Part shown: piece after piece, positions 54,775-62,969 of the stretch
Layout of the letters: each line of letters starts with the position of its first letter
How positions within the stretch are numbered: the first letter of the stretch is position 1
From: Bradyrhizobium japonicum USDA 6
GTDB taxonomy: Bacteria; Pseudomonadota; Alphaproteobacteria; Rhizobiales; Xanthobacteraceae
Direction: 5' to 3'
Length of the DNA stretch: 64,000 nt
Assembly (NCBI RefSeq): GCF_000284375.1
Contig: NC_017249.1
Location: 3,574,001 to 3,638,000, forward strand
Made by a program: the position numbers and the translations under genes
Notes under the pieces: model-generated
What the model was told of the DNA's origin: nothing
Databases searched by the model: none
Seen by the model: the letters and a program-made list of their open reading frames with translations, nothing else

Positions 54775-56562
54775 GTGTTCGCGCGGATCAGACACATCGC
54801 CGATCGCAAGGGATCGAACCGCGTCATGGTTCGCCTGCGCGCGCTCTTGCGCAGCAACGAGTTCTACCTGATCCCGCTGGCGCTTGTGATCGGCACGCTT
54901 ACCGGCGCCATCGTGACGCTGATGGCCGAGATTGCACAGATTGCCCATATGGTGATCTACGGCATTCCCGTCGACGTTCGCCTGTCCGCCCACGCCCGGG
55001 TCAGCCCCTGGGCGGCCCTGAGCGCGCCCGCGCTGGGCGGACTGGCGCTCGGTATCATGGAATGGTGGCGGCGGCGGCTGAAGATCTCCAACGCGGTCGA
55101 CCCGATCGAGGCGAACGCGCTGCGCGGCGGCAATCTGTCGATGCGCGACAGCATGGTGGTGTCGAGCCAGACGCTGATCTCGAACGGCTGCGGCGCCTCG
55201 GTCGGCCTCGAGGCCGGCTACACCCAGATCGGCTCGGGCATCGCCTCTCTGTTCGGCAAGTTCTTCAATCTGCGCCGCAACGATTTGCGCCTGATCGTCG
55301 GGTGCGGCGCCGCCGCTGCGATCGCAGCGGCGTTTGGCGCGCCGATCACCGGCGCCTTCTATGCCTGCGAGCTGATCGTCGGCGTCTATTCGGTCGGCAG
55401 CGCCGCGCCGATCCTGGCGGCCTCGCTTGCCGGCGCGCTGACCGCGCAATGGCTCGGCGGCGCGCCGTACTCTATCGAAATACCGAAGGTCAGCGCGGTC
55501 GGCGTCGAGCAATATCTGGCATTGATCGGGCTTGCGCTCATTACCAGCGGCGTCGGCATCGCGGTGATGCGGTCGTCTTCGATGTTCGAGCGCCTGTTTG
55601 TCTGGCTGCCGGTCTGGCTGCGCCCGGTGATCGGCGGCCTTATCGTCGGCAGCTTTGCCATCGTGACGCCGCAGGTGCTCGCGGCCGGCCACGGCGCCAT
55701 GGTGCTGGATCTGTTTCACGACATGACGATCGGCCTGATCGCGATCATCATCGCCTTGAAGGTGACGGCCTGCCTGATCTCGCTCGCCTCGGGTTTCCGT
55801 GGCGGTCTGTTCTTTGCCTCGTTGTTCGTCGGCAGCCTGATCGGAAAGTTCTTCGCTGCGGTTCTTTTGCTCATCAGCCCGGAATTCGTGATCGACCCGC
55901 TGGTGGCAATGCTGACGGGCATGGCGACGCTCGGCGTCGCCATTGTCGGCGGTCCCCTGACCATGTCGTTCCTCGTGCTCGAGATGACCCGCAATGTCGA
56001 CGTCACCGCCGTGGTGCTGGCCGGCTGCATCGTCACCTCGATCTGCGTCCGCTTCATGTTCGGCCATTCCTTCTCGACCTGGCGCCTGCATCTGCGCGGC
56101 GAGACCATCCGCAGCGCCAACGACGTCGGCTGGCTGCGCAACCTCACGGTCGAGCGGCTGATGCGCTCCGACGTCGGCAAGGTGCCGTCGACCACGACGA
56201 TCGCCGCCGTGCGCAGTGAATTCGCGCTGGGCTCGCGGCCCGGCATCGTCATCGTCAACAATGCCGACGAATATGTCGGCCTCGTCCTGCTGCCCGACCT
56301 GTTCTCCAGCGATCTCGACACCATCGCCGACGACATCCAGGTGATCGAGCTCGCCCGCCTGACCGAGATCGTGCTGATCCCGGAAATGAACGTGAAGTCG
56401 GCGATGGCCGTGTTCGACGAGGCGGAAGCCGAGATGCTGGCGGTGGTCGATTCCACCGATAGCCGCAAGGTGGTCGGCTTCCTGACCGAGACGTTTGCCC
56501 GCCGCCGCTATGTCGAGGAGATCGACAAGGCGACGCGCGGCGTGCTCGGGGCGCTGTCGTAA
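54775..56562 (+). CDS. ClC-family chloride channel/transporter with CBS domains
   Basis: A membrane protein of about 595 residues. It has about ten helices, the selectivity-filter region GASVGLEAGYTQIGSG, AAFGAPITGAFYACELI and SGFRGGLFFASLFVGSLIGK, then two CBS domains in the last 140 residues (LMRSDVGKVPSTTTIAAVRS onward). It moves chloride, perhaps in exchange for protons. The start is uncertain: GTG at 54775 or ATG at 54826; the sequence between looks coding, so the longer form is given. It is 13 bases behind the aldolase gene. Confidence 0.88.
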   Translation: MFARIRHIADRKGSNRVMVRLRALLRSNEFYLIPLALVIGTLTGAIVTLMAEIAQIAHMVIYGIPVDVRLSAHARVSPWAALSAPALGGLALGIMEWWRRRLKISNAVDPIEANALRGGNLSMRDSMVVSSQTLISNGCGASVGLEAGYTQIGSGIASLFGKFFNLRRNDLRLIVGCGAAAAIAAAFGAPITGAFYACELIVGVYSVGSAAPILAASLAGALTAQWLGGAPYSIEIPKVSAVGVEQYLALIGLALITSGVGIAVMRSSSMFERLFVWLPVWLRPVIGGLIVGSFAIVTPQVLAAGHGAMVLDLFHDMTIGLIAIIIALKVTACLISLASGFRGGLFFASLFVGSLIGKFFAAVLLLISPEFVIDPLVAMLTGMATLGVAIVGGPLTMSFLVLEMTRNVDVTAVVLAGCIVTSICVRFMFGHSFSTWRLHLRGETIRSANDVGWLRNLTVERLMRSDVGKVPSTTTIAAVRSEFALGSRPGIVIVNNADEYVGLVLLPDLFSSDLDTIADDIQVIELARLTEIVLIPEMNVKSAMAVFDEAEAEMLAVVDSTDSRKVVGFLTETFARRRYVEEIDKATRGVLGALS

Positions 56563-56742
56563 GAGGTCTGCGGCCTCGGGGTCGAGAGAGGTATTGGGGG
56601 AGGGGGCCATGGCCCCTGAAGTCGTCCGGCCTCCGAATTTCCTTGAAGGCGTCTTGCTTTGGACAAAGCCCGTCAGCGATGATCAGGGCAAGCAAATGCG
56701 ACGGACGCCTTCGGGCGACATTGGGCTAGAAGGGGAGCGCCA

Positions 56743-57621
56743 ATGAACTCCGTGACGACACCGATCGAGCCGCGTTATGCGCCGTCCGCGCGCATGGACG
56801 AAGAGCTCACGCATACCTTCGAGAAAATCAAGAGCGTGGATGAAGAGATCGCGCGCGCCAGCGAGCAGCTTGCCCGGCTGGAGCGCGATGCGGTGCGCAG
56901 TCGCCCGCGGCGTGGCGGGACGGCGCTGCGCGGCTTCGTCGGTCTGGGGCTGGCTGCAGGGATTGGCATCGCTGCCTTTGTCTCGCAATCATCCCACGGT
57001 GATACGGTCAGGCAGATGATCGCCGGTTGGGCGCCGCTGCACGCTGCGACGTCGTCGCAGTTGCAAGCAGAGCCGGCGCGCGAAGCAGGGCCGCCGCGCG
57101 AAGCTGAGACGAGCCCGACTGCTCAATTGGCCGAGGCATCTCCGCAACCGGCATCCGCCGCCGAATCCATACCGGAGGCAGTCGCGCCAACCGGCAGCAC
57201 GCTCCCGCCGGAGTTGACCGAATTGCTGCAGAAGCTGGCGAGCGATCTCGCAAACGTGCAGCAAGGCATCGATCAGCTCGCGGCGAGCCAGGCGCAATTG
57301 AAAGCGAACCAGGAGCAAATGTCGCTCGACAATCTCAGGCTTGCCGATGAGTTGAAGGCAGGCCAGGAACAAATGGCGCGGCTCGTCGCCAAGATGCCTG
57401 GAGACAAGGCGTCTGAAAACAAGACGCCGGATAACAACAAGCCCGAGATCGCCGGGAAAACGACCGGCCGGTCGAACGCGGGGCAGAAGACGAGCGCAGC
57501 ACCCGTGCCTGCGCCACGTCCGGCTGCGGCCCAGACGCGCAAGCCGGCGCCGGCAACGTCGTCACCGCATGCCGCGGTGCGACGGCCGCCTCCGGTCCAG
57601 CTGCAATCAGCGCGGCAATAG
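56743..57621 (+). CDS. Single-span membrane protein with coiled coils
   Basis: A 292-residue protein. A cytoplasmic helix (MDEELTHTFEKIKSVDEEIA) comes first, then one transmembrane segment (about 64-87). An Ala/Pro-rich linker leads to a coiled coil (LPPELTELLQKLASDLANVQ, QAQLKANQEQM), and a Pro/Ala/Lys-rich tail ends the protein. The type is common in Bradyrhizobium, but the function is unknown. Confidence 0.72.
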   Translation: MNSVTTPIEPRYAPSARMDEELTHTFEKIKSVDEEIARASEQLARLERDAVRSRPRRGGTALRGFVGLGLAAGIGIAAFVSQSSHGDTVRQMIAGWAPLHAATSSQLQAEPAREAGPPREAETSPTAQLAEASPQPASAAESIPEAVAPTGSTLPPELTELLQKLASDLANVQQGIDQLAASQAQLKANQEQMSLDNLRLADELKAGQEQMARLVAKMPGDKASENKTPDNNKPEIAGKTTGRSNAGQKTSAAPVPAPRPAAAQTRKPAPATSSPHAAVRRPPPVQLQSARQ

Positions 57622-57656
57622 CCGCGATCGGTATGGGCCCGTCGTCGCGGCCGCAT

Positions 57657-57905
57657 TCACGACAACGATCGCCCCACGTCGGTGGTGCCGACGCCGTCGG
57701 GAACTACCGCCGGCATCGCGCCGAGTAAGGCGGCCGTCATGCCGCTTTCGAATTCGCCGAGCCGCACCAGCGCGACGCGGACTATGCCGCTGATCGTATG
57801 GCGCCCATCGCCATCAGCGCGATGATCGAGCCCTGCGAGGCCGAGAGAGTAGGCGCAGCCGGTTAGTGCATAGGTCTGCCAGCCAATCGCCGCGGTGAGC
57901 GACTT
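57657..57905 (-). pseudogene. Remnant of an MFS transporter gene with a large internal deletion
   Basis: The reverse frame has SLTAAIGWQTYALTGCAYSL, which matches the first helices of MFS exporters of the enterobactin-permease type. About 25 residues later comes LGEFESGMTAALLGAMPAVV, which matches a helix near the C-terminus of the same family. About 300 residues between them are missing, and both ends are degenerate. It is therefore a decayed gene. Confidence 0.7.
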
Positions 57906-58059
57906 GATAGGAGCATTCCGACAGGGTTCGCGACGCGATGTAGGGCGACGGCGCCGCGACAAGGCAACGGCTAGAGATGACAGAGTGGAAGCTCGATCCG
58001 AGGTGTCCAGCAATCATGGAAGCTGGACGGCGGGCTGCTTGCGCCGCCGTCCGCGCCTT

Positions 58060-58317
58060 CTATCGGCCTGGTTGAGATGGAGAAGCGACGACGCACGCCA
58101 CGATCCGTCGGACCAGTGGCAGCACCATCAGCAGCGTGGGAAAGGCGACGAGCCATGACAGCGCCCAGGCGCCGGGCCAGGTCGCGAGGAACGCCGGCGT
58201 CGCGCCGAGGCTCCGGAGCGTCGAAATGACCGACACCACGGCCGTCATGAGGATGGACAGCACGAATGGCATCACGATCGGCGCATAGCGCGCCGGCAGT
58301 TTGCGAACCGCAATCAT
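58060..58317 (-). CDS. DUF2798 membrane protein
   Basis: An 85-residue protein with two transmembrane helices: RYAPIVMPFVLSILMTAVVS and AWALSWLVAFPTLLMVLPLV, joined by a short loop and ending VRRIVACVVA. This pattern is the DUF2798 family. The role is not known. The start ATG at 58317 is the only sensible one. Confidence 0.83.
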   Translation of the reverse strand: MIAVRKLPARYAPIVMPFVLSILMTAVVSVISTLRSLGATPAFLATWPGAWALSWLVAFPTLLMVLPLVRRIVACVVASPSQPGR

Positions 58318-58607
58318 CTGGTTTCTCTTGAAGAAAAGGACGCGTCAGTCACGTTGAACCTGCGAAAATGGCATCGATCCCGACGGCGTCGGTTGATGCG
58401 TTGGTTCACGTGAAACGCTTACGGCGACCGAAAAACGGCGCGGCTGTTCATTATCCGCTCAGGTTGAGTGGTTCAAGCTGGATCTGGTCGTTCGGTTTAC
58501 AATCGTTCCAAGCGTGGCAGATTGCCGCGATCACGAAACTTCTCAGTGATTTGCGAGTTGTGGACCGTTTCATATTTTGACTTTGAACGAGAACAAAGGA
58601 CGCCGAG

Positions 58608-59003
58608 ATGAGCGACAGGCCCGTAAATTCCAGATTTGGCCGCAACACCGTACTGGCTGCGTTTGCGAGTCTGGCTCTGGCCACAGCTTGCGTCTCGTCC
58701 TCGTCTGCGGCGCCGGCCGATTCGCCGACCGTCAGCGCGGACTCTGCGACGTCGAGCAGATCCGTAGCGACCGATTTCAGCGCCGCCCGCCGCCACCGCT
58801 ACTATCGCCGGGGTCCAAATGCGGCAGGACTTGCCTTCATGGGCGTGGCGGCAGGTCTGATCGGAGGCGCGATCGCAGAGAGCCGGCGCCAGGAGTACTA
58901 CGAGAATCGCTATTATGACGGCCCGGGTCCTTACTATGGTGGTCAGGGATATTATGGCGGCGGTCCCTATTACGGTCCGCGTGGCTACTATCAGCCTTAT
59001 TAG
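58608..59003 (+). CDS. Exported Gly/Tyr-rich protein
   Basis: A 131-residue protein. The N-terminal hydrophobic stretch TVLAAFASLALATACVSSSS could be a lipoprotein-like signal (Cys at about 28). One glycine-rich helix (GLAFMGVAAGLIGGAIAES) and a Tyr/Gly/Pro-repeat tail (YYGGQGYYGGGPYYGPRGYY) follow. Such tails occur in many small envelope proteins of Bradyrhizobium. No function is known. Confidence 0.72.
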   Translation: MSDRPVNSRFGRNTVLAAFASLALATACVSSSSAAPADSPTVSADSATSSRSVATDFSAARRHRYYRRGPNAAGLAFMGVAAGLIGGAIAESRRQEYYENRYYDGPGPYYGGQGYYGGGPYYGPRGYYQPY

Positions 59004-59880
59004 GCGCCTGTTCTCGACGTAGCCCGGCTGCGCGGAGCCCGTCATCGGGCTACGCGCCTCTGCGTTGCCCGACGGGCAAAACACCCGAGAGGGCGTCAAG
59101 CCGCGCGCGTGAAAATATTCCGCGTTACCGAAATTCGGAAACGGCGTATGTGTCGCCCATCCCGGCTCACCAAGAGGGGCGATCTTGTGTCGTCACGTTT
59201 CGCGAGCCGGGTTGCGGTGGACGCGGCAGCGTCGGGCGCGAGAGGTCAGGGTAGGGCGGATTGCTCTCCGTGAGCCCAAGACTTCGTGCCGGATGAGCGG
59301 CGCTGCTAGGCTTCGTCTCGTCTGTAAGTTTCCGGCTCCGTCGACAGGGCTGGAAAAACTGCGGCGAAATGGCGGGCCGTACGTACGGCAAAACCGTGTG
59401 GTCCTGGCCGTCGTCGCTACGGTCAAGTGCTTGCGAATGCGGCAGTCGCGTCAACCGGCGCGGTGCTGGTGACTTTCGCAAGGACGAGGGAGGCCAGAAG
59501 GAATTCGGCTCCCGGGAGAGCACGGCATAAGCCGTCCGACCACTGCGCAGGGAAGGCCGAGTGATTGGCACCACCTGTATGCTGCTGTGCGGTTTCCTTG
59601 CGCTACCTTTCGCGCAGCGGACCGCGGGTGCGAGGTCAGCACCCGGCCTTCCCTGCGCCCTCTTGGCTTCGAGGGCGGAACGACGAAGCAAAGCTCGCGC
59701 GAAATGCGCCGCGAGGATGAAAAAGGCGTGTCTTAGGGGCCGTAGGATGGGTAGAGCACTTGCGGAACCCATCATGCTTCCGCCTTGATGAGAGATGATG
59801 GGTTTCGCTTCGCTCTACCCATCCTACGAGTGCGCTCGCCATGGATGACGTTGAAAGAGTTGCGCTCTACGCTTCCGGCA
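59004..59880. other. Gene-poor, repeat-rich stretch
   Basis: Nearly 880 bases without a credible gene. The part at 59190-59640 reads in several frames as fragments (for example VRQNRVVLAVVATVKC) that I recognise as recurring in Bradyrhizobium and Rhodopseudomonas intergenic DNA. A large nested palindrome lies at 59741-59828. Confidence 0.6.
59741..59828. repeat. Nested inverted repeat, 88 bases (MITE-like)
   Basis: The outer arms CGTAGGATGGGTAGAGC and GCTCTACCCATCCTACG are a perfect 17-base inverted repeat. Inner arms AACCCATCAT and ATGATGGGTT at 59766-59775 and 59795-59804 extend the structure. It resembles non-coding palindromic elements spread through Bradyrhizobium genomes. Confidence 0.85.
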
Positions 59881-60096
59881 TCACCGTCCCGCCGGTGCCG
59901 ACAGCGCGCCGTTGGCGTAGCGCTGCCAGTCGGGTGTGGTCGACTGCGACGGCCAGAACGCGTTGGAGTCGCGGACCGACTGGGTGATCGGGGCGGCGCG
60001 TGCCTTGCTTCTGTGGTGGCGGTCGCTCGCGGCGGCGGTCTGGACGGTGGCGGCGGCAATCAGGGTGACGCCGAGAATGGCAAAGGTCTTTCGCAT
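59881..60096 (-). CDS. Small exported protein
   Basis: A 71-residue protein with a Sec signal (MRKTFAILGVTLIAAATVQT, cleavage after AAA). A basic start (SDRHHRSKARA) is followed by SNAFWPSQSTTPDWQRYANG. I recognise it as a type of small secreted protein frequent in Bradyrhizobium; function is unknown. Confidence 0.72.
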   Translation of the reverse strand: MRKTFAILGVTLIAAATVQTAAASDRHHRSKARAAPITQSVRDSNAFWPSQSTTPDWQRYANGALSAPAGR

Positions 60097-60349
60097 GGTT
60101 GTTTCTCCCGTGACGGCGATTCAGGCTGTGAGAAAAATGTCTCCTGTGTTCGCGGTCGTGGCTGACATGGCGATGCGTCCTGCCGAATATCAGCCGGGCC
60201 GGTTTCACGATCCGAAGCGCGGCCATCACGTTGGGGCGAGCAAATTTTCTAGCCCCGGCCAAATATTCGGCAATCGTGCCCGCAGCGCCGGTGGACTTGC
60301 CCCTGGCAATCCGGTTCAATGACGTGAATTGAGTTCTCAGGCGACAACG

Positions 60350-60637
60350 ATGTCGAAATATCTGCTGGTCCTTCTCCTGATCGCCTCGCCGGCGGTCGCG
60401 CAGGTTAAGCTCACGCCAAAGACCTCGGCAGCGCATCCAGACCCGTGCGCCCCGATCGGGCGGACCGCGGACGGCAAGCTGGTCTACTCCATGAAATGCG
60501 AGAATCTGCCGGCGCCGCCTCCACCTCCGCCACAGGCGGAACTGAAGGAGGCGCCCCCTTCGGCCGCGCCCGCCGCCGAGCCCGAGCCGGAGGTGCGGCG
60601 GAGCGGTATTTTCGGCTGGTCCTACGACCGCAGATGA
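60350..60637 (+). CDS. Small exported Pro-rich protein
   Basis: A 95-residue protein with a signal peptide (MSKYLLVLLLIASPAVAQ) and two cysteines (PDPCAPIG, MKCENL). A Pro/Glu-rich stretch is followed by an aromatic C-terminus (GIFGWSYDRR). The ATG at 60350 directly starts the signal. No family is recognised. It precedes the ureide operon by 89 bases. Confidence 0.68.
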   Translation: MSKYLLVLLLIASPAVAQVKLTPKTSAAHPDPCAPIGRTADGKLVYSMKCENLPAPPPPPPQAELKEAPPSAAPAAEPEPEVRRSGIFGWSYDRR

Positions 60638-60726
60638 CGGGCCGCGCCACTTGCGCGAAGCCCCCTGGAATGCTCTTTGCTTGAAAATTCCCCGTGGGCC
60701 TTTGGCCCCCGATCCAGAGAGATGAG

Positions 60727-61140
60727 ATGAGCAAACTCGTTATCCGCGCCGGCGACTTCACCTTCGATGCCCGCTTCGAGGAGCAGCTGGCGCCCAAGAC
60801 CGTCGCTGCGTTTCGCAAGGCGCTGCCGTTCGAAAGCCACATCATCCATGTGCGCTGGAGCGGCGAGGGCGTCTGGATGCCGCTCGGCGATCTCGATTTC
60901 GGCGTCGGCTACGAGAACCACACCAGCTATCCCGCGCCGGGTCAGATCATCCTCTATCCCGGCGGCATCAGCGAGACCGAGATCCTGCTCGCCTATGGCG
61001 GCGTGCACTTCGCCAGCAAAATGGGCCAGCTCGCCGGCAATCATTTCATCACGCTGACCTCGGGCCTCGAGAATCTCGCGACCCTCGGCAAGAGCGTGCT
61101 GTGGAAGGGCGCCTTGCCGATCCGCTTCGAGGAAGTCTGA
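60727..61140 (+). CDS. DUF3830-family protein
   Basis: A 137-residue protein with the pattern of DUF3830, a cyclophilin-like fold: FRKALPFESHIIHVRWSGEG, ENHTSYPAPGQIILYPGGIS, ETEILLAYGGVHFASKMGQL. Its stop codon directly abuts the GTG start of puuE, so it is the first gene of the ureide operon. The enzymatic role is unknown; association with purine or pyrimidine catabolism genes is recurrent. Confidence 0.85.
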   Translation: MSKLVIRAGDFTFDARFEEQLAPKTVAAFRKALPFESHIIHVRWSGEGVWMPLGDLDFGVGYENHTSYPAPGQIILYPGGISETEILLAYGGVHFASKMGQLAGNHFITLTSGLENLATLGKSVLWKGALPIRFEEV

Positions 61141-62076
61141 GTGACGGATACTCGCTACCCGCGCGATCTCCGCGGTTACGGCCGCAACCCGCCGCATCCG
61201 CAATGGCCTGACAACGCGCGGGTCGCGGTGCAGTTCGTCGTCAACTTCGAGGAAGGCGGCGAGAACAACATCTTGCACGGCGATCGCGCCTCGGAAGCGT
61301 TTCTGTCCGACGTCCTCGGTGCTCAGCCCTGGCCGGGCCAGCGCCACGCCAATATCGAGTCGATGTTCGAATATGGCTCGCGCGCCGGCTTCTGGCGGCT
61401 GTGGCGGATGTTCAATACGCGGAAGTGGCCGACCACCGTGTTCGGCGTTGCCACCGCGCTGAAGCGCAATCCCGAGATTGTCGCGGCGATGAAGGAGTCA
61501 GGCTGGGACATCGCGAGCCACAGCCTGAAATGGATCGAGCACAAGGACATGACCGAGGCGCAGGAGCGCGCCGAGATCGCCGAGTCCATTCGCGTCCACA
61601 CCGAGGCGACGGGCTCGCGGCCGCTCGGCTGGTACACCGGGCGCTCCTCGATCAACACCAACCGCCTCCTGATGGAGGAGGGCGGCTTCCTCTATCTCTG
61701 CGACTCCTATGCCGACGATCTGCCCTATTGGGTCAAGGGCGCGAACGGCAAGCAGCTCATCATTCCCTATACGTTAGACGCCAACGACATGCGCTTCATC
61801 AACCCGCAGGGGTTTGCCGAAGGCGAGCAGTTCTTTACCTATCTGAAGGACGCCTTCGACGTGTTCTATGCCGAGGGTGAGACCGCGCCGAAGATGATGT
61901 CGGTGGGGCTGCACTGCCGTCTTGCCGGCCGGCCCGGCCGTGCCGCGGGACTGATCCGCTTCCTCGACTATATCGGCAAGCACGATCGCGTCTGGGTGCC
62001 GACGCGGCTCCAGATCGCGCAGCACTGGCACGACAAGCATGCGCATCTCGCCGCTGACGCCTTCGAGATCGGGTGA
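61141..62076 (+). CDS. puuE: Allantoinase PuuE (polysaccharide-deacetylase family)
   Basis: A 311-residue enzyme that hydrolyses allantoin to allantoate. The NodB-like fold is clear: RVAVQFVVNFEEGGENNILH, WDIASHSLKWIEHKDMTEAQ, GSRPLGWYTGRSSINTNRLL. This family is metal-independent, unlike AllB-type allantoinases. It starts with GTG at 61141, directly after the DUF3830 stop. It fits between UraD/UraH, which make allantoin, and later ureide steps not seen here. Confidence 0.93.
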   Translation: MTDTRYPRDLRGYGRNPPHPQWPDNARVAVQFVVNFEEGGENNILHGDRASEAFLSDVLGAQPWPGQRHANIESMFEYGSRAGFWRLWRMFNTRKWPTTVFGVATALKRNPEIVAAMKESGWDIASHSLKWIEHKDMTEAQERAEIAESIRVHTEATGSRPLGWYTGRSSINTNRLLMEEGGFLYLCDSYADDLPYWVKGANGKQLIIPYTLDANDMRFINPQGFAEGEQFFTYLKDAFDVFYAEGETAPKMMSVGLHCRLAGRPGRAAGLIRFLDYIGKHDRVWVPTRLQIAQHWHDKHAHLAADAFEIG

Positions 62077-62081
62077 GGACG

Positions 62082-62969
62082 ATGGCGCAAATCTCGCTCG
62101 CCGATCTCAATGCTGCTGATCAGGCCGGCTTTGTCGCGGTCCTTGCCAATGTCGTCGAATATTCACCGTGGATTGCGGAGAAACTTGCCGGGCAGCGGCC
62201 GTTCGCCGGTATCAACCAGTTGCACTCAGCGCTGATGGCGGCGATCCAGGCTGCCGAGCCCGACGTGCAGCTCGCGCTGATCCGGGCGCATCCGGACCTT
62301 GCCAACAAGACCCAGCGCGCGGCGGGCCTCACGGCGGAATCGACCGACGAGCAGAACAGTGCCGGCCTCGACCGGCTGTCGGAGGCCGAATACGCGGCGT
62401 TCGAGCGCGTCAACAACGCCTATCGCGACAGGTTCGGCTTCCCCTATATCGTCTGCGTGCGCCGTCACACCAGGGATTCCGTGCTGCGCGACTTCGAGAC
62501 GCGGTTGCGCAATATCGCCAAGACCGAGACGCGGCGCGCGATCGAGGAGATCGGTCGTATCTCCGCGCTGCGGCTCGATCAGCTCGTCGTCGCCGACGAC
62601 GCACTGAAGGTGCACGGCCGGCTCTCGACGCATGTGCTCGACAATCACGCCGGAAAGCCTGCAGCCGGCATCCCGGTGGAGCTCGTCGAGCTTGCAAATC
62701 TCGGCGAGAGCCGCGTGATCGCGCGCGCCGTCACCAATGCCGATGGCCGCACCGACCAGCCGCTGATCGGCGGCCGTCCGCTGCCGATCGGCCGCTACGA
62801 GCTTCGCTTCAGCGTCGCCAAATATTACGCCGAGCGTAACGTGCCGCTGTCAGACCCGCCGTTCCTCGATGAGATCCCGCTGCGCTTTGCGATCAGCGAG
62901 CCGGAAAGCCACTACCACGTGCCGCTGCTGGTCACGCCGTGGAGCTACTCGACCTATCGCGGCAGTTAA
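62082..62969 (+). CDS. UraD-UraH fusion: OHCU decarboxylase and 5-hydroxyisourate hydrolase
   Basis: A 295-residue bifunctional enzyme. Residues 1-160 are OHCU decarboxylase (SLADLNAADQAGFVAVLANV, LIRAHPDLANKTQRAAGLTA, FGFPYIVCVRRHT). Residues 175-295 are 5-hydroxyisourate hydrolase with RLSTHVLDNHAGKPAAGIPV and the C-terminal signature YRGS. Together they turn 5-hydroxyisourate into S-allantoin. The ATG at 62082 has GAGG upstream; a GTG at 62073, overlapping puuE, is an alternative. It overlaps the end of the converging xdh gene by 4 bases. Confidence 0.94.
   Translation: MAQISLADLNAADQAGFVAVLANVVEYSPWIAEKLAGQRPFAGINQLHSALMAAIQAAEPDVQLALIRAHPDLANKTQRAAGLTAESTDEQNSAGLDRLSEAEYAAFERVNNAYRDRFGFPYIVCVRRHTRDSVLRDFETRLRNIAKTETRRAIEEIGRISALRLDQLVVADDALKVHGRLSTHVLDNHAGKPAAGIPVELVELANLGESRVIARAVTNADGRTDQPLIGGRPLPIGRYELRFSVAKYYAERNVPLSDPPFLDEIPLRFAISEPESHYHVPLLVTPWSYSTYRGS

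Noticed and set aside
54427..56610. Reverse open frame of 727 codons opposite the aldolase and ClC genes
   Set aside because: Composition is His/Asp/Arg-rich, as expected of antisense frames, and the forward proteins are clear.
59561..59788. 75-residue forward frame with a hydrophobic start
   Set aside because: It lies in repeated intergenic sequence and crosses the nested palindrome, so it is probably not a gene.
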